Positions 1 to 12,400 of a stretch of DNA of 64,000 nucleotides are shown here, piece after piece; the first letter of the stretch is position 1, and every line of letters begins with the position of its first letter. The notes under the pieces were generated by a model. It was not told the DNA's origin. It worked only from the letters and a program-made list of their open reading frames with translations, and made no database searches. The translations under genes and the position numbers were made by a program. Origin of the DNA: Trichobilharzia regenti (Eukaryota; Platyhelminthes; Trematoda; Strigeidida; Schistosomatidae); NCBI GenBank assembly GCA_944472135.2, contig OX235270.1, positions 149,559,632 through 149,623,631 on the forward strand, written 5' to 3'.

Positions 1-208
1 CACTTGTTTTGATTTTCTATATGTTACAATGGGAATTTTCCATGAGTTAAAGCAAGAACTCATCGTTTCGAGTTATTTACTGGACTAACCAAAACATGAG
101 AGTAAGCTCTAGAGAAGCAATTACTCCTTATATATATATATAACTTCCCTTAATATTTCAATTGAAACAGTTTTATAGACTATTTCTAATGAATATATAT
201 TATTCCAG

Positions 209-341
209 TCTACAGATTGTGGACGTCTTTACCTTTGTGGAAACCTGAAATTCGGTCAAAGAGTATTCAGTCTATTTTATTATAAATATAAGGAATCTGG
301 AGACGAGGATAAGAAATCAACCAATTCAGCTCAACCTAATG
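209..341 (+). CDS. RAB3GAP1: RAB3GAP1-like exon (first in window)
   Basis: The acceptor is TTCCAG at 203-208 and the donor is GTAAGA at 342. The exon reads [17 protein letters not shown] and so on, with LKF and a [10 protein letters not shown] stretch matching the N-terminal human region ADFKFSV...QESTDKEGKDE. It ends in phase 1. The beginning of the protein must lie upstream of the window. Confidence 0.8.
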
Positions 342-3300
342 GTAAGAAGTTCACTTGGAATTTTTTTATTTGACTTCAGATACACAAACATCTGCTCACC
401 TTATCACTCGAATACCGGATTTCAATCAGCCATATCTCCTTCCATTGTTTTGGTAAGTTTTATCAAATATTTAATATTTTTTTAAGAGATAATTAACCGC
501 GTCGGTGGCACAGCGGTATAATGCTCGCCGACCGCGCATGTGGTCCGGGGTTCGATCCCCGGCCACCGTCGCACTCCTTTACCTCACTAAGCCAGTAATG
601 GCTGGTAAAGAGGGAAGGCTGGGCATGAGACTGGCTAGCAACCCCATCCTGTAAAAATAAAACACCATAACAACCGAAACTTCAAAGCTGTAGCTTGAAG
701 CCCTATGTTCCACTGGGAACGTATAGGAATAAAAAAAGATAATTAACCACTTTTTTGTGACTAGTTTTCACCTTGTTATAGTTGTTGTACCTGTACTATA
801 TGATGTTTGAAACCTGTAGAGAAGCGATCTGCACTCACTCCTATCGACCAATATGCTTGTTTGGGAAGTTTTGACACCCATGGTGCGGATGATTAATGAT
901 AAAAAATTTCTGCACAGTTTGGTATATAATCCTTGCTAGATATCTGCCAGATTGCGTTGTCTTTGGCACTGGTGAATGAATTTCAGGTTGATTTCATTAT
1001 TCTTTCATTTTCTTTCCTTTTTGTCTTTTCTAAATTGTTTTGTGTCGTGTGTATGTGTCTGTGTGTGTCTCATTTGCTCCTAATTCAGCCCTAATTTTGG
1101 CTTGTAACATTAAAATTACTTTATTTTGTTCTTTCCGCATACTCATGTACTTCTGAAGGTCGGATTCTCACTGTTTGTGAACTCTATTAACCTATCACAG
1201 TAAATTTATTGTTTATAATGGTTATTCAGAACAAGTACAATTAGCACTGCTGTCATCTGTTAAGACTTTTGTCTAGCTCCCTTGTCAACTATTCATCATC
1301 TCTTGTTGCATCTTCTCCCGGTGGTGGTACTTTTGCCCTTGTTATCGTTGTGATCACCGATGACTAGGCTTCAGGATTTCATCATGAAATCCTGAAACCA
1401 ATCAAATCCCTACAAACCAACACTTGGATGACTAGGCTTGTTTTCATCAGAGCCCGTAGGTTCATATCCATAGGAGTTTAATAGGTCGTATTATCTGTTA
1501 AAAATGAGTGTTTTACACCAGATTTGTTTTGAAATAAATAAACAAATGAAGTAAAGAAGTTCATCAAAAAAAGCTATCGGAGGTCATTCTTTTCTTTTCT
1601 TTTTATTCGTCACATCTTTTTGTGAATATTTTTCCCATTAAGCAAGTTTTTCAAGTCTCCAGGTTCATCATCACTGGAACTTCATTTGTCAGTTGTCCCT
1701 TTGTAAATTGCATCATTGTTTCCATCGAAACAACTATAGAAAGAGAAGTTATTCTTCTACTCCTATCTTGTTAATCGCCTATATGAGATAAGAAAAACAG
1801 CTTTATTCTGAATAGTGTTTTATTTTTGTAATATACAGAATATGCAGGGGAGTTTATTGCACGATATTTTCTCTTCGTTTTGAAGAAGAACTAGCTAAAC
1901 ACATATCTGTGTTCGACAGCTGTGCTCACCCTGAAGAAGCTTGGAAGAATATTCAGTCAGCCATAAATACAGCTGTAAAATCTGTGAATAAAGTAAACCC
2001 AAAGGTGAGTAAAAACCATTGGATTTCGACTGCCTCATCTGAACTGATGGATGCTAGAAGACTTATTCCGGCGAGCTCCAAATTCAATGAGGAGCGAAAG
2101 CTGCACAAAAGGAAACTGAACAGTGGTGGGTGACAAAGGCAAAGGAGATGGAAAAAGCATCGGTGATAGGCAACACCAGGCAACTCTTTAGACTCATCAG
2201 GGAAACGGGTGAGAGAAGGCGAATCATAAGTGAAACAATCTCAGAGAAAAATGGCACCATAATTAGCTCTCAGGATAGACAACTAGAACGCTGGAAAGAG
2301 CACTTTGAGGAGCAGTTTAATTGGCCCACAGCCACGCTCAACCTGATGAACATTCAACACCTCCTTGAATGGGATATAGACACAGGTCCTCCATCCCTAA
2401 CTGAGGTTACTAAAGTTGTCACTAGTCTGAAACAAGGCAAACCAGCAGGACCTGATGGAATGACTTCAGAGGTATTTAAGTACGGTGGAGACAGTTTATT
2501 GTCTGCATTAACTGAGGTTCTGGGAATCAGAGGAAGTCCAATCGGGTTGGTGTAAGTCACTGATTATCCCCATATACAAGAAGGGAGACAAGTCTTCCTG
2601 TGATAATCACAGAGGGATTAGCTTGACTAATATAGTATCTAAAGTCTTAGGCTCAATAATCATGCGTAGACTAAGTGGTGCTCGGGAGGCACAAACACGA
2701 GAGAGCCAGGCAGGCTTTAGACCAGGAAGAGGGTGTATTAATCACATCTTCACCCTCCGACAGATTCTAGAACATAGGCACTCCTACCGGTGTCCAACAA
2801 TCATTATATTCCTTGACCTAAAGGCAGAATTCGATTCTGTCGACCGAGAGGTTCTCTGGAGATGCTTGGCTGTAAAGGGAATTCCGAGAAAATATATTGC
2901 ACTGATTAAGGCACTCTACTCGTACTCATACAGCCAGGTGAGGGCTTACGGCGAGCTGTCATCTGAACTGATGACGACCAGTGGTGTCCGTCAAGGATGC
3001 CCATTATCTCCTTTTCTATTCAACTTCATCATAGATGTGTTAATGGACTTAACCCTAGGTGACTTCAGCGACTCAGGGATTGACTTGCTACCGGGGAATA
3101 ATCTCGTTGACTTAGAATATGCAGACGATACAGTCGTGTGCGTCGGTGGTATAGCTGTTAGCACGCTCGCCGACCATGCATATGGTTCGGGGTTCGATCC
3201 GAGGCCGGCGCACTCCTTTACCTCACCGAGCCAGAAATAATGCTAGTATAGGGGAAAGGTTGGGCATGAGGCTAGCAACCCCATCCTGTAAAAATTAAAC

Positions 3301-3365
3301 ACTGCTACAGAAACTTCAAGCCACTAGCTTGGAGCCCTTTGTTCCACTGGGAACGTGAAGGAAAA

Positions 3366-3400
<35 letters not shown>

Positions 3401-6400
3401 AGTCCTTCTAGGCGAGGACGCTGACAAAATGCAGAGTCTTCTAAACACCTTGAGCTGCAATCTCCGAATGTTTGGCATGCGATTCGCTCCCGCCAAATGC
3501 AAAGTGATGTTCCTAGGACTGGATTACACTGACTCCTAGATTAGAAATAGGAAGTGAAGTGGTAGAGCACGTTGACCACACGTAGACGTGATGTCCGACT
3601 ATCGACCAAGGGGTGGGTGTACTGCTCATCAGTCCGGTTCGTCCTCCTTTATGACTGTGAGATCTGGCCATTGAGATTGGAAGACATGAAAATTCCGGCT
3701 AGCTGCCTTTGATCATAGGTGCCTGTGTTCGATCTCCCGTGTGAAGTGGCACAATAAGGTGAGCAATATTGAGGTTAGGCGTCGAGTTCTAGGTAAACAG
3801 GGGAAATCAATCGACGAAGTTGTGAAGTTACATAGACTGAGATGGTTAGGACATGTGTTACGTATGCCTAGTCATCGCCTTCCTCGACAATGGGCAATGT
3901 CAGCTGACATAGGGTCAAGCTGGAAAAGAGCTAGCGGAGTTCAAACAAAAAGATGTCACCAGTCAGTGAGATCCACAACAGTTAGTTTAAGTCAGCCACG
4001 TAGGAAGGTGTAGACTTCCTGACTGGTTGGGGTCCTCGGGATGGTAAAAGTCAATGGTTGGAAACAATTGGTGACATGGTTGAAAATCGTTCTCAATGGC
4101 TGGTGCAGATGCACCCACTCTTTGTGACTTATGATTTCCAATGAAACTGTTTTGTTCTTCGTTATTACTCTTCCTTTGTCTCACACGTCTGTTTCCTGTC
4201 TCTATTATGCTTTTCTCGAATTTCTTCTCTTGGTTTGTGTGGTACAAGGGGGGAGTGTGGGACTTGAACTTCGGCACATATGTGCAAAGTTCTATGTCGA
4301 AAACAGATAGACAGATTTCGTCTAGGATCTTCAAATATAACATAAATCGACAGTAGATCGTGTGACACAGTTCTTTCCACCTGACCTGAAGCGCAAACCA
4401 ATCCATGGTGATGTCTCTTCCTTGTCTCCGAGGTATTTACGACATTTGGTTGAATGCCAGTTATAAACAGTTCAGGAGTACGCTTCGCGAATCAAGGACA
4501 TAATCCAGGAATGGTTAACTCACGTATTGGATGAGCTACCATCCAGAATACTGCTTCTTCTCAAATTTAGTAGAAAACTTGCAAATCAAAAGGTTGTAAA
4601 CGCTTTAAATACTCGCCAGAGAAAATATTACTATTACAGGTTATATTATACTAGATTTTGACAAACTGAATAAGAGAAAGTATATGCAGTGTATTGATGG
4701 AGGTTTCCGGTGGCCCAAGCTTTTTAGCAGAACTAGGAATCCTCTTATTTGCTTCATACCTATATACCTTTTTCGGCAAATATAAACAGATCGTCTTTGA
4801 AGGTGATTTCATCGGTGCAGAAGATTTCCTTCTCTGATTTGCCTATTGTCTTGCTTCATAACTATGCAATCAATACGCGTATCCGCGTACTACTTATTTC
4901 GAAATTAGTAATAACTCTGTGCCTTATTATTATTATTTCCTTTAATTCCTAGAGGAACATAGGGCTTCAGCCGCGCTTCTCCAATGCGTATTGTCCTCTG
5001 TTAGAGTTTTCACCTGGCTCCAAGACTGCCCACATGCCTTCATCTCCTCTTCACATGACCTCCTCCAAGTCACTATCGCACTGACGACCAACTCGCCACT
5101 TCCCTTTCGTCTCCCACTCGAGGGTTTGTCTAGTGATATCGCTCGATGGTTTTCTCAGAGTATGGACAATCCACCTCCATTTCTTCCTGCATATTTCCTG
5201 CACAATCGGTTCCTGGTGGGTTCGCCCATTGCCAGAGATCCCATCCTGTTACTGATCTTTTCTTGAGTATTGAGCGAAGACAACTGTTAATGAAGGTCTG
5301 CAGTTTGTTTGAGATGCTCTTTATGACGCGCCAAGTCTATGTTGCGTATGGTAAGTAGCACTGATTTCACATTGGAGTTGAAAATCCGGACCTTATTATA
5401 TTCATGCTGAGCACTGTTGACCTCCACACAAACTTGAGAGTAATGAAAGCTTTTCTGGCTTTCGCTATGATCCTTGCCTTGGTATACTCGTCAGTTCCGT
5501 CCGCCTGCTATTGAAACGATGCTTCCCAGGTAGGTAGGTAGGTAAAGGAAGTTGCTTTTTTCAGATTACTCTCATTTATGCTGGCTGATTGTTGTCTGTT
5601 GTTGTTGCTGTTGCTGTTAGCCCGGAATCTTCATCACCACCTCTGTTTTCTCCCTGTTCACCTGAATCCTATCTTCTCAGGATGCTTGTTCTGCCAACTT
5701 GTTGCTTTTCACTTGCACGTCTTCCAGTTTGTGGGAAATCAGATATATACCATCGGCGAAGTTCAGATCCTCCAAGATCCTTTTTGTGTGGGTTCATTTT
5801 ATGCTTGTTTCCTCATTCCCCGCGGTTTGTTGCATTATCCAGTCTACTGCAATCAGGAGAATCATTGGAGATAGAAGGGAGCCAGCCAGCTTGTCTTACT
5901 CCTGTCTTCACTTCATCGGAGGATTCCGTGACTTTTCCGTTGTGGATTGTCATCCAACATTGTCGTACAACTGTCGGATGAGATACATAATTGTCAGTGA
6001 CACCGTGTAGTAGCGAAGTAGTTTCCAAATCACCACTTGTCAATCGACGCTGCGCTGTCGAAGGCCTTTTCAAAGTTGAGATGGAGAGGTGACTGTCATT
6101 CCAAGCTTTGTTCAATGATGATCCGTAGAGTGGCGATTTGATTGATACATGACTTGTTCCTCTTGAATCCAGCCTGTTCCGGTCGAAGTTTTTCATCCAT
6201 GTTGGCATGTTTGATTTTCTCCATGATGATTCGGCTTAGTAGTTTGCTTTGGAATGGACAGGAGCATAATTCCGCGTTAGTTTTTTGCATTGACTTAAGT
6301 CTTCTTTCCTCGACTGTTTGAATAGGTAGTCTTTCTTCCAATCCTCGGGTACTTTTCTCTCTTTCCACGCCTTCTCCACTTGTGGTGTCATCAAGTCCGC

Positions 6401-9400
6401 TGTTATCTCTGGGTGCATTTTCAATGCTTCTGCTGGGATTCCATCTGGTCCTGTTGCTTTCCCAGCTTTTAGCATCCTGATTGCATTCAGGACTTCTGAT
6501 TTCGTCGGAGGGTCGATGTTCACTGGTAGTTCTGCTTCCGTTGTTGGTATTGTTGGGCGAGTTGTAGGTGGCGGACGATTTAGAAGTCTTTTGAAGTGTT
6601 CAGCCCAGTGCTTACTCTGTTCCACCTCTTTGGTGATTGGCTTTCCATTGTCGTCCTTTATTGGCTTAATCTGTGTCGAACTTTTGCCCGAAAGGTGCCT
6701 AGTTATTTGGTAGAGTGTGGCGAGGTCTCCTTTGCCTGCAGCTTGTTCTGCTTCACTTGACATGGCTTCATAATATTTTCTTTTGTCTTCCCTGGCACTC
6801 TTCTTTACTCTTTTGTTCAGTGCATTGTAGCTTGCATTCAACTCCTGTTTTTGTTGCTCGTCGGTGCACTGAATAATCTTTTGTTTCATCATCCTTCTTT
6901 CTTCTACTAGTCTCCACGTGTCTTTAGTGAGCCACTGTTTGTCCTGTCTCTTCTTTCTGCTTAGAACTTCCATGCAGGTTTGACTCCACACCGTTTTCAA
7001 GTTGTCCCAGTGCTTTTTGACGCCGACCTCTTCGCTAGTGTTGATTTGTGTCTCGGCTTTGTCCTTTGTGCTTGCAATGAAGATGTCTTTTGTATCTTGG
7101 TCCTTCAGTTTTTGAGTGTTGAACTTGGCTTGTGGTCTATCTGCAGCTCCTGTTTCCCTGAAAGCTTTTAATTTGCTTGGATTGTCCCTTGTACGAGATA
7201 GTGGTCTGAGCCAACTCTGCTACTCTTCTTACTTTTGTGTCCAGTAGGCTGCGCCTCCACCTCCTTGAGCAGCATTGAGATGAAGTCAATTTGGTTCTTG
7301 GTTCTCCCATCTGGTAACATCCATGTAGCCTTGTGGATATCTTTGTGCTTGTATACGCTGCCACCAATCACTAGTTCGTTGAAGGCGCAGAAGTTGGCGA
7401 AGAGTTCTCCATCTTCATTCATTTCTCCGAGAGCTTCTCTACCCATGATGAGTTCCCTTCTTATGTTGTCTGGTTCCAGTTTGGCGTTCATACCTCCCAT
7501 TAGTATCTTTATGTCACCAGCTGGAGTACTGTCCATCGTTGCCTGTAGTTGTCTGTAGAATTTTTCTTTTTGAGGTCTGCATTGTTTGTGTGCATAGCAC
7601 TGTATAACTGACACTTTCCTTCCTTTGGAGTTGAATCTGGCGGTTATTATCCTGTATGTTTGCGTGTGGTTATCTTCTGGGTGACCGGAGTAGATCACTG
7701 ACTCACCCGTTGACAATTTGGTGAGCCCACTCCCATTCCATCTGCTTTCACATATTCCCAGCACTTGGATTCCGTATCTTTTCATCTCGTTTGCGATCTG
7801 GGCAGCTTTGCCTATCTCGTACATGATGTGGACGTTCCATGTCCCCACACAGACTTTTTCTTTTGGCGCAAGGAGACTCATGGTGCTGAAGTTTCCGTAG
7901 CAGCTTTGTTTACAGCGTGGGGTTGCTAGCCTCACGCCTGAGAAAGGAATGGTTACATTAAGATAAAGTTTAGAGAGAAGCGACCTTTTGGGTTACTCCC
8001 CTTAAAACCAGGAAATCAAGGAATAAAGCAAACAGAACAACACCAGCAAAGGAAAAACAATTCACAACACGAAGGGCAACAAAAATCTTATCAGAATCAT
8101 AGACTGACTGACTGACTTGAGCCAACTTGGGGATGTAAATCTATCAATCTATACAATTATAGATATTTGTTAGTGTTAGACATTCACAATATGGCAATCG
8201 GATAGTTATAGGTATTATCAGTCAACAAGATTATATCCATAGATTCAGTGTCTGAAAGGCAAATAATTACAGTACTTTCCTTAAGTTCTTTCATCATCTT
8301 CTTTGTTGTGCTTAGGTTTGGTCTATCTCATGCATTCCTGTTAAAACCTGAAGTCGATTGGATTAAAGGTGGTACACGTTTAAGTTTACTACTCAGTTCA
8401 GTTGAAATGGCTGTGTATTCCACTCGATGGTGAGTTTGAAATCTGCAATATTTTGAGTTTTAAATAACATGTGTTTTAATTATTACGAGAATCATTCAAC
8501 AACATATATTTTAATCCGGTTAACTAAAAGTGCTGGAGGCTGTAACATTCTACAACTAGTGTTGTATATGCAATTAATAGTGTTCTCTGAGCTGGTTGGT
8601 TTAGTTGCGGAGCTTTCGTCGTCCTTCTGGACAACATCTTCAGAGATCCAAAGTCGGACAGAACAACTATCCAGTGGTCTGCTTGGTTTTGCAATGTGTC
8701 TGTAACTAATGTCAGTTCGTGGTGCCGTTATGTCTCATCACGAACCAACATCATTTAGAGAACCGTTGGAAGCTACTGCAAAGGAATCCAATGGTCCATG
8801 AATTCTAACTTCTACCAATTTGATGACTCAGGGTTTGTGTGCAGATGAAGAGTCTCCGAGTGGGACGAAATATTTATCCAGTTCTCCTTGGCTTTCATGG
8901 GTTCTCTAACTGATGTAGCGTGACATTGGTCGGATCCTTAAACACCAAACCTAGCTTTAACAGCATGCGTAATAAGGGATTTTTCCTGTACTTCCGTTTT
9001 CCATCAGTAGGGGTTAAATCTTTTTTTTTGAGAAGAAAACGTAAACAGCGAAGAAAATTTTCTTTTTCAAAATTCCTTTTAATAAGCTGTTCAATCGTGA
9101 TTATATATAACAAAGAAATCATAAGACCATTCAAATACTGGTAAAATTTGTCCTCGAAAAACGTATTACGTAATGTAAGTTGTAGTCTAGGTAGGGTGAC
9201 TTACTGGAAATTAGAAAAGGAGAAGAAGTTGGCATGACGTAATAAGTGTGAGATAATGACTAACCAGTGAGACTGTGTAGAATGGACAGGAACTAGTGGA
9301 AAGATAATAGTGAAAACTCAATGTTATTAATCAACAGTAATAAAGTGATAATAAAATATGGATGATTATAATATAATAATAACAATAGTAATAATAAACC

Positions 9401-12400
9401 TAAATAATAAAAAAAAGCAAAATTATAGCAGGAACGTTGCTCTGGCCACGGTAGGGCGAGTGCATGTATGTAGCGCTTTTGAATGTAGAGGTCCGGTTTC
9501 AGATCCTGAATGGCTAATGATTCAACTATGTGCGGATGGTGTATGCGAAGTCCTTTTCTACGATATTGAGGGACTCTGTATAGCACTGTGAAGCATTCAT
9601 CCGGGCTGTCCAGAGATGGCAGGGTGTTCAAGGATGGAGCTGCTAGTATTCTTCTTTTCTCCACTGCTTAACCAAGCTGGACAATGTTCCAGGATACGTT
9701 AGTGGACTTGACGTTGAGTACAGCAGATGTACTTTGCTCCACACGAGCAAGTAAACTGATAAATGCACATTGAGGTGACCAAAAACGTTAGACTGAATTA
9801 ACTGTGTAATGGAGAATATGACAGGTAAGGTGGCTGTTTCAAATGTCTCCACCAGACATTTAAAAAGGCGGTTTCTAAGAATTCCGCTTCCGTGTCCTCT
9901 TTGAATTCGATGTTCATGAAGAGAGTTTTCTTAGGAACAGATGTGATTTTCCTCGATGGAGGCTTTTCTTGCATGTTTTTGTCTATGGATTTTGGTGGAG
10001 GACAAAGTTTTACCAATACCTGATTAGTCTTATTATTTTTTTTATTAAATATAATTACGACTGCTGTACATCTTGTGAAAATGAACCGTTGAAAAGAAAA
10101 TTTTCTTCGCTGTTTACGTCGTCATTTTCTTATGATTCAATATGGGAATATTTCCTTCTTTTGTTTAAGTTCACTGCGTATTCCCTGTCGAATGATTTTA
10201 TTGGAGCGAAATACTCAGACAGTAGCATGGACGCTTCAGTTGTGCATTGTTGTCATTAGAAAACATACTGTCTGTCTGTCTGGATTCAACATAGAACTTG
10301 CCACCGAAGTGCACCAGTTTGAGTTGCCACGTTCCAAATAGCACACAAAGGTAGACAAGAAGATGAGTGAAGAGAATCAATAGAGTTTGACAAATATAAG
10401 AGTGAAACAGAATGGGTAATGGTAGAAAGAAATATGAAAGATTACAGAGACTGAATACATCTGCGCTGGCCATTGACAACGATGAGTTTGAGCCATGTTA
10501 CCTATTGTCTCCAGCCATTGATTCTTAGAGTCAGTCCCAATGTGGTGAGAGCAGGCTGCTAGCCGATTGGTTGGCACTAATCTACGTTAAGGTCTAGGTC
10601 ACTAATATGGGCCGTGAGAAAATATGAACAAGCCTGAGTCAACAACCAATCACAGCAAAGTTAACGTGGCAAAATATGATTCGCAGAAGAGAACTCTATT
10701 TGTCAAGGAATCCCGAAACAACCAATCAGAAGCCTGCGTTTGTCTACCTAAACAACCAATCAGATGACTGCGCTTGTCTATAATAATGTAGTTGAAAGAT
10801 GTATAAATACGTGTTGATTTTCATAATAAAACGATCTGTTGCTTCGCCCTTGTCTTCTGTTGTTACATTTGGTGTCGCTGCCTCCAGAAAATGAAGATCC
10901 CGTGGCCAGCTGCGTTTGAAGAAGGAGACATAAGGAGCTTCTTACGTGACTTCGAGGCTGTTGCTGAGCTGGTGGGTGTCAAGGAGCAGGCAGCGAAGGC
11001 AGTTGTCTTGGGGACGCTGTTGAGAGGCCGAGCGAAGGCTGCATATGACAGCGTAGACAGGTCAAATGGCACAGCGTCTTGGAAGAAATTGGTTGAACGA
11101 CTAGTGTCCGAGTTTGACAGCGAAACAGACAGACAGCTAGCAATGCAGCAGTTCCGGTCAATGAAGCTTGGACCTGATGGAGACCCGCTAGTGTTGGCGG
11201 TGAAACTGACTAATCTACTTCGACGCGCACTTCCCACTTTAGATGAAGAATCAGAAGCGCAGTTACTGTCTTCCCAATTCATCGAGAGTGTCCCAGACCA
11301 CATTTCTCAGCGATTACAACTGGTTAACGCAACGCAGCCGATGGATATTAGCGAGCTGGCGAAGGTGACCAGACAGCTGCTGAGCACAACGGTAGCCGCT
11401 ATAGACCAACCAAAACCAAACGAATATGAGCAGAAAATTGAAGCATTGCAGCGGGAAGTGGCGGCGTTAAAGTTGGCTGATAGAAAAGACCGGTGTTTTG
11501 AATGCGGTAAGCCGGGACACTGGAGAAGATACTGCCCAGAAAGGCGGAAAAGAAAAAATTTCAGACGGTATAATGCTTGTTCTTTCTTTCGTATGAACCT
11601 AGATTTAGTGGGGGCTATTGAGAAAGGCGCTCTGTATTCGAAGTTGCGAGTGAATGATCGAGAAGTAGTATGTTTGATAGATACAGGGGCGGCCGTGTCG
11701 TTAATAGATAAGAATTTATGTAAGAGTGTTAGCCCGTGTTCATTGACAGTACAAACAGTAGGCGGGTATGTGTTGCGTATAACGGGTAGATCGAACTGTA
11801 CGGTCGTTGTTGGTGGCTGCGAGGTGACGTTTCCTTTCATTGTTGTACCCGAACTACAGCGAACGATATTAGGAGCGGATTTTCTGCGTGAGATTGGTGC
11901 CATAATCGACACGCAAGCGAACGTGGTGGTCACGAAATACGGGCATATCAACATGTATGAGACCAGCGAGATAGCAGCGATTAAGCTGCCGACGGTACAC
12001 AATGTGACAGAGTTAATTAGTAAATACGATCATCTGTTCACTGGAGATGGCGACCCATACGGTTATTGCGATAAGGTGAATCATGAAATTCCGTTAAGTG
12101 ATCCGAAAGTAAGGTCATTTACAACGCGAAGAGTTCCATGTCATCTGGAAGGCGAAGTGGAGCGACAAGTGCAAGAGATGTTAAAAGATGACATTATTGA
12201 GGAAGCTGATAGCCCGTACAACTCTCCAGTGCTGTTAGTAAAAAAAGCGAATGGGAAGTATAGATTCTGTGTTGATTTTCGACAGTTAAACAGTATGACA
12301 GAGTTAAGACCGTGTGCCATGCCAACAGTGGTAGAAACTTTAGATCGCCTACAAGGTGCGAATGTGTTTTCGGTTCTCGATCTTCGCTCAGGATACTGGC

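Larger units (their letters stand above)
1860..4320 (+). mobile_element. RTE-like non-LTR retrotransposon, family B, copy 1 (5' truncated, decayed)
   Basis: The element holds the linker upstream of the RT, the RT, and the C-terminal domain in order. A 3' end of about 300 bp finishes at GTCGAAAACAGATAGACAG, the terminus shared with copies ending near 20466, 24067 and 61273. The endonuclease domain is missing, so the 5' end is truncated. A SINE is nested at 3136-3398. About 150 bp are deleted near 3581 relative to the copy at 60 kb. I call it RTE-like from the C-terminal [12 protein letters not shown] signature, but clade assignment needs a tree. Confidence 0.85.
4925..7985 (-). mobile_element. 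SR2-like RTE retrotransposon, near full length
   Basis: Read on the minus strand it runs from an apurinic endonuclease domain (7935-7168) through the RT to a C-terminal IGHTLRKPS region. It ends with a short 3' end reading CTGAAGCCCTATGTTCCTCT and an AAT-type tail near 4925-4950. This is the classic RTE layout and resembles the schistosome SR2 family. Stops and frameshifts occur from 7168 downstream. The catalytic FADD motif reads FADG (about 5750-5761). Confidence 0.88.

Noticed and set aside
505..570. tRNA-like cloverleaf with a good T arm
   Set aside because: The same head occurs in many S1 copies joined to the same body and tail, and a target duplication surrounds the whole unit. It is a SINE head, not a tRNA gene.
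3741..4406. Paired overlapping open frames on both strands near the family B 3' end
   Set aside because: They are explained by the RTE C-terminal domain and its 3' untranslated region. The same overlaps recur in the copies at 20 and 24 kb.
10863..11303. Open frame of 146 codons opposite the Gypsy gag
   Set aside because: It is the antisense shadow of gag, with no independent motif. The same shadow appears opposite copy 2.
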